The notes under the pieces were generated by a model. The model was not told the DNA's origin. It worked only from the letters and a program-made list of their open reading frames with translations, and searched no databases. From NCBI GenBank assembly GCA_030669265.1, contig DAOVDY010000058.1:1-5771 (forward strand): a stretch of DNA of 5,771 nucleotides, in the 5' to 3' direction. This DNA comes from Desulfobacteraceae bacterium. Lineage in GTDB: Bacteria; Desulfobacterota; DSM-4660; Desulfatiglandales; B25-G16. The position numbers and the translations under genes are program-made. This document shows positions 1 through 5,771 of this stretch, piece by piece; the first letter of the stretch is position 1, and every line of letters starts with the position of its first letter.

Positions 1-2786
1 TTGTTTTAAGGGACACTGATGAAAAGCTTATTATAGCTACCATAAACAAACCAGGTACCTTATTCAAGACCCTGGATTCTATAAAGGACAAAGAGATTAT
101 CTATTCAGAAATGATCCATTCCAACGCTTTTCTGCCGGGCCAGGAAGGCGAGCTTGAGCTGCAGAAATTCCATTTTCGAACTGATAAAGAAAAATTGGAA
201 TCAACACCAATTTTTCGAGGTAAAGGCCTCATCCGAAAAAATATTCAGGAACATTACCCGGAATTTAAGTTTAAGGAATTCGATACCATTCTCCAATGCT
301 TAATGACTAATAATAGAGATTATGTGTTACTTTCACCTGCACTGAGGGTTGCCAGGGCAATGTGGCTCTATCAATCTGCAATTCGTCATGGCGGGATATT
401 TTTAGATATTGAGCCAACCAAAGACGAGAAAGGCAGGGATGAGTCAAGGCTTGTTTTTTCGGTTATCAATCCCCTGGCTGCGGGATACCTCATGGAACTC
501 GTAGAAATCTTCTACAGGTTAAACATTGCCACCCAGAGGAATTATGTAGTAGAGGTGGAAGATGAAGGGCAATTAGTGACTATTCTATCGGCATATATCA
601 CCACAAGGGACGGTAAGCCTATACAAAAAGATATGCCCATATTTTCATCTTTAGAATCCGAACTTTACAACACAAAGGTAATAAACATACAGGACAGGAC
701 ATATTATGAACTGGTTACAGGTAAAGTTTTGACAGGGCCGGAGGGGAGTCTTTTAAGCGCCATCATTACATTTGTTCATACCAACATGGCGCATAGCTCT
801 CCCTATCGATTTGATTGGGATGAAACCCAGGATGCATTTTTTAGTCATTTACAGCTTACACGGGAAATGCTGCAGCTGTTTGAAACAAAATTCAAGACGG
901 ATTCTGGAAAGCCCGTGGATGAGGAAATGTTGGAGAGGGAATACGAGAAACTCCAATCCATGATTGATGATTATAATACCGGCCACGTATTGCTGGATGA
1001 AACGAGAAAAAATATGTTTAGAGTGGCCCTGCTTTTTATCCAATATACGCTTAAGACAAACTTTTTTGTTACATACAAGAAATCCCTGTCCTTCCGGTTG
1101 GATCCCGGTTATATGGAGCAATTACCTCAAGAAATAAGGTCCAATTTGCCCCCTGATTTGCCATTCAGGATTACCTTTTTCTACCATCGCCATGGGTCCG
1201 GCTATCATTTTGGCTTTTCCGATATTGCAAGGGGTGGTTTTAGAACCGTCATTACAAGGACAAAAGATGATTTTGAGTCAGCTATGAATACCATATTTAA
1301 GGAGGCAATGGTCCTGGCCCATACCCAGCATCTGAAAAATAAGGATATATACCAGGGAGGATCAAAGCTGGCCATTGTTATGAGGGCATTTGATCTTAAA
1401 GACAGTAATAGTACATTAAGACGCCTTTATAATCTTCAGAGGGGAATAATAAATGCATTTCTGGATTTATATGTTACCCGTGATGGCAGGCCTGTAGATG
1501 CAAAAGTAGTTGACTATTATGGAGAAGATGAACCGATTGAGGTAGGGCCTGATGAAAATATGCACGATTCCATGATCGAATACATGGCGGAACGGGCCAA
1601 GGAGCGTGCGTATATTTTAGGTGGTGGCATAATTTCGAGTAAAAAAATAGGAATCAACCATAAGGAATACGGCGTGACATCTCTCGGCGTTTGGAAGTTT
1701 GTTGAACGGGCATTGAAGGAACTTGGAATTGATGCAAAATCAGATCCCTTCAGTGTCAAAATTACAGGTGGAACCAATGGGGATGTTGCAGGAAATGAGT
1801 TAAAGTTGCTCCTGGCGCATTGTCCTAAGGTTCAGATTACGTCTATTACGGCTGGCTCCGGCGCTATATTTGATCCAAAGGGTATTAATAAGGAGGAACT
1901 CAACCGCCTTGCCTTGAAGAAAAATATTGATGAATTTTCGCCGGATAAGCTTAATGAGGGCGCCTTTATCCTCTATTCGAGAGAGCGAAAAAAAGAGGGC
2001 CTCGTAGACCAATTTAAAAAGGTTATTAAGACTAAGCAAGGGGTTAAGGAAGAGTGGGTGTCCTCGGATGAGTTTCACGGGGAGTTTGAAGGCCTTATAT
2101 TCTCTCATGTTACTGATGTGTTCATACCATGCGGAGGTCGTCCTGAGACTATCCACGATGGCAACTGGGAAAAACTCTTTGACAGTAACCAGAATCCAAC
2201 TGCCCGGGTAATAATAGAAGGAGCTAATTCATTTATTTCCCCAAGCGCCCGGGAAAAGATACAGAAAAAGGGCATTCCAATACTGAAGGATTCCTCGGCA
2301 AACAAATGTGGCGTTATTTGTTCCTCGTACGAGATTCTTGGGGGGCTCCTAATGAAAGATAGCGAATTTCTTCACTATAAGGACGAGTATGTGAGGGATG
2401 TGCTTACAATCCTCGAGAAACGGGCAGTAGATGAGGTAGAAACAATTTTTAATCGGCATAAAGAATCTCGTGGAAATTTACTATATACAGAAATCAGCAA
2501 CGAAATAAGTTATAAGATTAATGAGTTAACAGATAAAATTTATGACTATCTTATTGAACACCCTGATAAGATAGAGAAACCATATTACTCCAGAATTCTT
2601 CTATTGCACCTTCCTGATTTTATTCAGAAGAGGAAAAAATTTAGAGATAGGGTAAAATACTTACCTTTAAAATACAGGGCTGCTATTATTTCTACAGAGA
2701 TTGCTACTCGAAGTATTTACCAGGGTGGGTTTGAGGCTCCTTTTGAAGAAAAGTTAGAGCAATTCGCAAGGCATTACTGCAGGTAA
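1..2786 (+). CDS. NAD-dependent glutamate dehydrogenase, large (about 115 kDa) class; 5' end outside window
   Basis: The likely reaction is oxidative deamination of glutamate to 2-oxoglutarate and ammonia with NAD+, in the cytoplasm. The frame is open from base 3, giving 36 codons before the ATG at 111, and these read like an ACT-type regulatory fold (ATINKPGTLFKTLDSI). The gene is therefore truncated by the window, with 927 residues visible. Counting from the ATG at 111, a second ACT-like stretch lies near residues 113-165. The catalytic region has DIARGGFR at 371-378 and GGSK with the presumed catalytic Lys419. A Rossmann dinucleotide site follows, with GGTNGDVAGNE at 553-563, then PCGGRPE from 673, EGAN at 703-706 and KDSSANKCGV from 726. 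Motif order and length match the yeast GDH2-like (S_115) class rather than the 180 kDa class, whose lysine motif is GAKGG. Family assignment is confident. The NAD preference and direction of flux are inferred from the class. An anabolic role or altered specificity cannot be excluded. Confidence 0.9.
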   Translation, partial: VLRDTDEKLIIATINKPGTLFKTLDSIKDKEIIYSEMIHSNAFLPGQEGELELQKFHFRTDKEKLESTPIFRGKGLIRKNIQEHYPEFKFKEFDTILQCLMTNNRDYVLLSPALRVARAMWLYQSAIRHGGIFLDIEPTKDEKGRDESRLVFSVINPLAAGYLMELVEIFYRLNIATQRNYVVEVEDEGQLVTILSAYITTRDGKPIQKDMPIFSSLESELYNTKVINIQDRTYYELVTGKVLTGPEGSLLSAIITFVHTNMAHSSPYRFDWDETQDAFFSHLQLTREMLQLFETKFKTDSGKPVDEEMLEREYEKLQSMIDDYNTGHVLLDETRKNMFRVALLFIQYTLKTNFFVTYKKSLSFRLDPGYMEQLPQEIRSNLPPDLPFRITFFYHRHGSGYHFGFSDIARGGFRTVITRTKDDFESAMNTIFKEAMVLAHTQHLKNKDIYQGGSKLAIVMRAFDLKDSNSTLRRLYNLQRGIINAFLDLYVTRDGRPVDAKVVDYYGEDEPIEVGPDENMHDSMIEYMAERAKERAYILGGGIISSKKIGINHKEYGVTSLGVWKFVERALKELGIDAKSDPFSVKITGGTNGDVAGNELKLLLAHCPKVQITSITAGSGAIFDPKGINKEELNRLALKKNIDEFSPDKLNEGAFILYSRERKKEGLVDQFKKVIKTKQGVKEEWVSSDEFHGEFEGLIFSHVTDVFIPCGGRPETIHDGNWEKLFDSNQNPTARVIIEGANSFISPSAREKIQKKGIPILKDSSANKCGVICSSYEILGGLLMKDSEFLHYKDEYVRDVLTILEKRAVDEVETIFNRHKESRGNLLYTEISNEISYKINELTDKIYDYLIEHPDKIEKPYYSRILLLHLPDFIQKRKKFRDRVKYLPLKYRAAIISTEIATRSIYQGGFEAPFEEKLEQFARHYCR

Positions 2787-2849
2787 CAAAAAATGGGTTT
2801 ACAGCGGCCGAATAATTAAACAAGATATTTTGGAAAAGTGGATGAGTAG

Positions 2850-4379
2850 ATGATATTAATAATCGACTTCGGCTCCCAGTACAACCAGCTCATTGCCAGG
2901 AGGGTGAGAGAGCAGCATGTTTACTGCCAGATAGAGCCACCAAGCATTGAATTGTCTAAAATTAGCTCCTTGGCCCCTGAAGGCATAATACTCTCAGGAG
3001 GACCGGCAAGTATATATGGAAAAAATAGTCCCAAAGCAGACCCGCAGATCTTCAATCTAAATATCCCCGTACTTGGTATATGTTACGGCATGCAGTATAT
3101 GGTAGGTAGCTTGGGTGGTAAGGTCGATAGTGCTCGAAAAAGAGAATATGGCCTTGCTGAGCTACATATATGTGACCAAAAAGGTATTTTTTATGGAACT
3201 AACATAGTAACACCCTGTTGGATGAGCCATGGGGATTCTACTTCTCATCTGCCAGAGGGATTTAAGGTAACAGCCTCCACAGAAAATACCAAAATAGCTG
3301 CGGTTGAAAATAGTCAAAAGAAACTTTATGGCCTGCAATTCCACCCGGAAGTCATCCATACACCTGAGGGAAAGAAGATGTTAAAAAACTTTCTCTTCAG
3401 GGTGTGTGTCTGTAAAAAGACATGGACGATGAAATCCTTTATCAAAAAAACGATAGATGAGATAAAAGGGGAAGTTGGAGAAAAAAAAGTCATTTTAGGA
3501 TTAAGTGGCGGTGTAGATTCCTCAGTTGCGGCTGTTCTTCTCAACAGGGCTATTGGTCCACAATTGACCTGTATCTTTGTAGACAACGGTCTTTTAAGAA
3601 AAGATGAAGGAGAAAAGGTTAAAGATTTATTCAAACGCCATTTTAGGATCAGTCTTAGATTCATCAACGCCAGAAGAAGATTTCTGGAACCACTCAGAGG
3701 TGTTGTGGACCCTGAAAGGAAAAGGCGCATAATAGGCAAAACCTTTATTAGGGTATTTGAAGATGAGGCCGTAAAGATCAAAGGTGTTGGCTTTCTGGCA
3801 CAGGGGACCCTCTATCCGGACCTGATTGAATCCAGGTCTGCTTTTGGAGGGCCGTCAGCAGTTATCAAATCCCATCATAATGTCGGAGGGCTTCCTAAAA
3901 AGATGCGCCTTAGTCTTATCGAGCCTCTAAAGCATCTTTTCAAGGATGAGGTCAGGCTTTTAGGTAAAGAACTTGGACTGCCTGATGATATAATACTTCG
4001 CCATCCCTTCCCAGGTCCTGGGCTCGCAGTGAGGATTATTGGAGAGGTGACGCCAAGATGTCTGTCTATTGTGCGACAGGCAGATGATATTTTGATAACA
4101 GAAATTAAAAAAAGCAACTATTATAAAAAACTGTGGCAATCTTTTGCCATACTTTTGCCTCTAAAAAGTGTGGGGATTATGGGGGATAAACGGACCTATG
4201 AACATATTGTTGTTATCAGGGCTGTAACGAGTCTTGATGCTATGACTGCAGATTGGGCCAGGCTTCCCCATGCACTGCTGGGCAGGATTTCAAACCGGAT
4301 TATTAATGAGGTCAGGGGTGTTAATAGAGTAACCTATGATATCAGCTCAAAACCACCGAGCACAATAGAATGGGAGTAA
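2850..4379 (+). CDS. guaA: GMP synthase (glutamine-hydrolysing)
   Basis: GuaA converts XMP, ATP and glutamine to GMP, the last step of guanine nucleotide synthesis, in the cytoplasm. It is complete at 509 residues, close to the usual 505-525. The N-terminal class I glutaminase domain (about 1-190) starts with the typical [12 protein letters not shown] and has the full triad: Cys78 in GICYGMQ, with His165 and Glu167 in QFHPEV. The ATP-pyrophosphatase domain follows with the P-loop SGGVDSS at 219-225 and [11 protein letters not shown] at 318-328. The C-terminal dimerisation and XMP-binding domain begins around [11 protein letters not shown] (385-395) and ends in the conserved KPPSTIEWE. The start at 2850 is fixed by the family N-terminus ([10 protein letters not shown]). 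Only a weak ribosome site precedes it (GTGGATGAG, 2838-2846). It lies 63 bases after the dehydrogenase gene with no clear terminator between, so co-transcription is possible but unproven. Nothing in the protein looks degraded. Confidence 0.98.
   Translation: MILIIDFGSQYNQLIARRVREQHVYCQIEPPSIELSKISSLAPEGIILSGGPASIYGKNSPKADPQIFNLNIPVLGICYGMQYMVGSLGGKVDSARKREYGLAELHICDQKGIFYGTNIVTPCWMSHGDSTSHLPEGFKVTASTENTKIAAVENSQKKLYGLQFHPEVIHTPEGKKMLKNFLFRVCVCKKTWTMKSFIKKTIDEIKGEVGEKKVILGLSGGVDSSVAAVLLNRAIGPQLTCIFVDNGLLRKDEGEKVKDLFKRHFRISLRFINARRRFLEPLRGVVDPERKRRIIGKTFIRVFEDEAVKIKGVGFLAQGTLYPDLIESRSAFGGPSAVIKSHHNVGGLPKKMRLSLIEPLKHLFKDEVRLLGKELGLPDDIILRHPFPGPGLAVRIIGEVTPRCLSIVRQADDILITEIKKSNYYKKLWQSFAILLPLKSVGIMGDKRTYEHIVVIRAVTSLDAMTADWARLPHALLGRISNRIINEVRGVNRVTYDISSKPPSTIEWE
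4372..4376 (+). promoter_or_regulatory. Ribosome binding site of hisH, inside the end of guaA
   Basis: GGGAG lies 8 bases before the ATG at 4385, an ideal Shine-Dalgarno spacing. It overlaps the last codons of guaA, whose stop (TAA) is at 4377-4379. The site decides the hisH start in favour of 4385 over the in-frame ATG at 4370, which would bury the Shine-Dalgarno sequence in the coding region. It implies translational coupling, with ribosomes finishing guaA re-initiating on hisH. Confidence 0.75.
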
Positions 4380-4384
4380 GGCTT

Positions 4385-5023
4385 ATGATTGCCATTATTG
4401 ATTATAAGGCCGGAAATCTTACAAGTGTTGCTCGGGCCATACGCCATCTCGGATTTGAATGCCAGATTACTCATGACATAAAGGAAATATTAGATGCTGA
4501 TAGGGTTATTTTTCCAGGTGTTGGCTCTGCAGGTCAGGCAATGCAGGATTTAAAAAGAACAGGGCTTGATCGAACGCTATATACTATCTTTAAATCTGGA
4601 AAACCATTTTTAGGAATTTGCCTGGGAACCCAGATAATTCTGGAAGAGAGTGAGGAAAACCAGACAACCTGTCTCGGATTGCTCTCCGGTACGGTAAAAC
4701 GTTTTCCCACGCCGCTCCTCTCAGATGATGGCAAAAAACTCAAGGTGCCCCATATGGGTTGGAATCAAATAAAAATTAAAAGGCTCCACCCGCTCTTTAA
4801 AGGTGTTGGCCCAGAAAGTGAGTTTTATTTTGTTCACAGCTATTTTCCAGCCCCCAGAGACATAGAGACAATCATTGGCACAACTAATTATGGGATTTCC
4901 TTTGCCAGTGTAATAAGTAAAAGAAACCTGCTTGCAGTGCAGTTTCATCCAGAAAAGAGTGGGCCTCCAGGCTTGACCATCCTTAAAAATTTCTGTTTGT
5001 GGGACGCTGAGGATAATAAATAG
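4385..5023 (+). CDS. hisH: Imidazole glycerol phosphate synthase, glutamine amidotransferase subunit HisH
   Basis: HisH hydrolyses glutamine and channels ammonia to HisF, which turns PRFAR into imidazole glycerol phosphate (histidine pathway) and AICAR (returned to purine synthesis). The product is 212 residues, slightly above the usual 195-210. It begins MIAIIDYKAGNL like other HisH proteins. Visible family motifs are PGVGSA at 44-49, the nucleophile Cys79 in GICLGTQ, the HisH-specific PHMGWN at 122-127, YFVHSYF at 148-154, and His188 and Glu190 in QFHPEKSG. The class I triad Cys-His-Glu is intact. An ATG at 4370 in the same frame would add five residues (MGVRL) and overlap guaA. The start at 4385 is preferred because of its ribosome site and the family N-terminus. 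The gene starts 5 bases after the guaA stop. hisF does not follow, since the next gene is convergent. A paralogous HisH acting in surface-sugar amidation is possible but has no direct support here. Confidence 0.94.
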   Translation: MIAIIDYKAGNLTSVARAIRHLGFECQITHDIKEILDADRVIFPGVGSAGQAMQDLKRTGLDRTLYTIFKSGKPFLGICLGTQIILEESEENQTTCLGLLSGTVKRFPTPLLSDDGKKLKVPHMGWNQIKIKRLHPLFKGVGPESEFYFVHSYFPAPRDIETIIGTTNYGISFASVISKRNLLAVQFHPEKSGPPGLTILKNFCLWDAEDNK

Positions 5024-5146
5024 CCCCAAATACTATTGATCCAGAATATTTATCCAATTCTCAGGAATAAACATCCAGAAACCAGCATCGAGAAGTCTCA
5101 ATTCGTACTTGTCCGCACGTAAATACGCTCATGCACCCCCCGGTTT

Positions 5147-5177
5147 GCCCGTCTCCCGCTTTTAGCGGGATACGGGC
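5147..5177. repeat. Strong inverted repeat (stem-loop) between convergent hisH and waaA, possible bidirectional terminator
   Basis: The two 13-base arms (5147-5159 and 5165-5177) are complementary except for one mismatch (C5153 against T5171), around the 5-base loop TTTTA. The stem is mostly G/C and should be very stable in RNA from either strand. It lies 17 bases past the waaA stop and 123 bases past the hisH stop, which suits transcription termination or 3' end protection for both genes. No run of T follows the stem on either strand, so it is not a canonical intrinsic terminator. A dispersed palindromic repeat of the REP type is an alternative. The structure is seen directly and its function is inferred. 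Confidence 0.7.
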
Positions 5178-5194
5178 CTGGAAGGCGAAGCTCG

Positions 5195-5771
5195 TTAAAT
5201 CAATCCCGTTATCACCTTGGCATGTTTATCCGCAGCGTTTTGATTCCGTATGACGGCTTCCCTTGCCCGGCCACTATAAGACTTCAAGATCTCAGGATGT
5301 CTGAGAAACCATATCACCTTTTCGGCCAACATCTCAGGGCTTGAAACAGGTATGCCAGCTCCAACCTCCTCTAACATAGCCTTTGCATCCATGAAGTCTT
5401 CCATTGAGGGGCCATAAAAGACAACTTTTCCCCAAACTGCTGCTTCCAGGGGATTCTGTCCGCCCAGTGGAACAAGGCTTGCTCCACAAAACACTACAGT
5501 ACCAATGCTGTAAAGCTTAAAGAGTTCTCCAAAGGTGTTAATGATAACGACCGGATCTGTGCGCATTGCTGCACCACTGCCGAGTTCACTTCGGAGCTGA
5601 TACCGAAAGTCCCGTCTTTCAAGCAGAGATCTAATCTCGTCTGTTCGCTCTAAATGTCTGGGTGCAATGATCAGAACGGTGTCAGGAAATTCTTTAATAA
5701 TTTTTTCATAGGCATCCAGCACCATGGCCTCCTCGCCCCCACGTGTGCTTCCTGCAACAAAGACTCGGGAT
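5195..5771 (-). CDS. waaA: 3-deoxy-D-manno-octulosonic acid (Kdo) transferase, C-terminal part; 5' end outside window
   Basis: WaaA (KdtA) moves Kdo from CMP-Kdo onto lipid IVA, the first step of LPS inner-core assembly, at the cytoplasmic face of the inner membrane. Only the last 191 residues are present, against about 420-430 for the family. The frame is open to the right edge, so the ATG at 5725 is internal. The visible part is the C-terminal GT-B (glycosyltransferase family 30) domain. It enters with VFVAGSTRGGEE (5729-5764), the family's conserved GST-x-x-GEE segment that opens the C-terminal domain. It continues with IIAPRHLERTDEI and the nucleotide-sugar binding hallmark GGQNPLEAA (5438-5464), followed by FYGPSMEDFMDA. 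The membrane anchor and catalytic base lie in the missing N-terminal half. The stop is TAA at 5195-5197. The gene is convergent with hisH and so belongs to another transcription unit. One variation is Arg where many homologues have His after GST. Confidence 0.95.
   Translation of the reverse strand, partial: SRVFVAGSTRGGEEAMVLDAYEKIIKEFPDTVLIIAPRHLERTDEIRSLLERRDFRYQLRSELGSGAAMRTDPVVIINTFGELFKLYSIGTVVFCGASLVPLGGQNPLEAAVWGKVVFYGPSMEDFMDAKAMLEEVGAGIPVSSPEMLAEKVIWFLRHPEILKSYSGRAREAVIRNQNAADKHAKVITGLI

Noticed and set aside
849..2305. Several antisense open frames of 66-118 codons and a short + frame at 772-963 inside the dehydrogenase gene
   Set aside because: They are shadows of a well-supported conserved gene, show no recognisable motifs, and have no supporting ribosome sites or context.
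2787..2849. Leader region before guaA, including an 8-codon frame (ATG at 2793) and a possible riboswitch or promoter
   Set aside because: The region is only 63 bases, too short for a purine riboswitch with an expression platform. No convincing -35/-10 pair or hairpin is seen, and the mini-frame has no ribosome site or attenuator-like codons.
3162..4117. Antisense open frames of 65-151 codons within guaA
   Set aside because: They overlap fully conserved GuaA domains and their translations look like low-quality reverse frames with no family resemblance.
4370..4384. Upstream in-frame ATG at 4370 as the hisH start
   Set aside because: It has no well-placed ribosome site, adds residues absent from HisH N-termini, and would place the strong GGGAG site inside the coding sequence.
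4534..5029. Antisense open frames of 69 and 102 codons over hisH
   Set aside because: They are shadows of the intact HisH reading frame, with no motif or start-site support.
5024..5146. Short direct repeat ATCCAGAA (two copies near 5039 and 5070) downstream of hisH
   Set aside because: Eight bases in A/T-rich intergenic DNA is expected by chance, and there is no regular spacing or further copy to suggest a repeat array.
5131..5270. Possible small + strand frame starting at the ATG at 5131
   Set aside because: It runs through the hairpin and into the antisense of waaA, with no ribosome site and no recognisable product.

Overview
The window reads as an ordinary chromosomal stretch of a Gram-negative bacterium with A/T-leaning codon use. 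It holds four protein genes. Three lie on the + strand: an NAD-dependent glutamate dehydrogenase of the large (about 115 kDa) class, guaA and hisH. The fourth, waaA (kdtA), converges on them from the - strand. The first and last genes are cut by the window edges. WaaA (Kdo transferase) implies a lipopolysaccharide outer membrane. The style of the WaaA C-terminus and the large NAD-GDH suggest a Desulfobacterota (deltaproteobacterial) or similar anaerobic lineage. That placement is inference from protein flavour and was not tested by any search.

Layout: positions 1-2786 encode all but the extreme N-terminus of the glutamate dehydrogenase. The reading frame is open back to the left edge, so the first visible ATG (111) is not the start. 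A 63-base gap with no obvious terminator leads to guaA (2850-4379, GMP synthase). Its stop codon sits inside the translation start region of hisH (4385-5023, glutaminase subunit of imidazole glycerol phosphate synthase). A convergent intergenic region of 171 bases (5024-5194) contains a strong hairpin at 5147-5177. The C-terminal part of waaA then runs from 5771 down to 5195 on the - strand.

How the genes work together: the dehydrogenase interconverts glutamate with 2-oxoglutarate plus ammonia, while GuaA and HisH are both class I glutamine amidotransferases. HisH, with its partner HisF, releases AICAR, which re-enters purine synthesis and flows to XMP, the substrate of GuaA. The guaA-hisH pair therefore joins histidine and guanine nucleotide synthesis in one tightly packed transcript. 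HisF does not follow hisH here. WaaA belongs to a separate envelope-biogenesis unit.

I found no mobile element, CRISPR array, RNA gene or clearly novel system. The points worth checking are modest: the hidden N-terminus and motif variants of the dehydrogenase, the coupled guaA-hisH junction without hisF, and the hairpin between the convergent genes.
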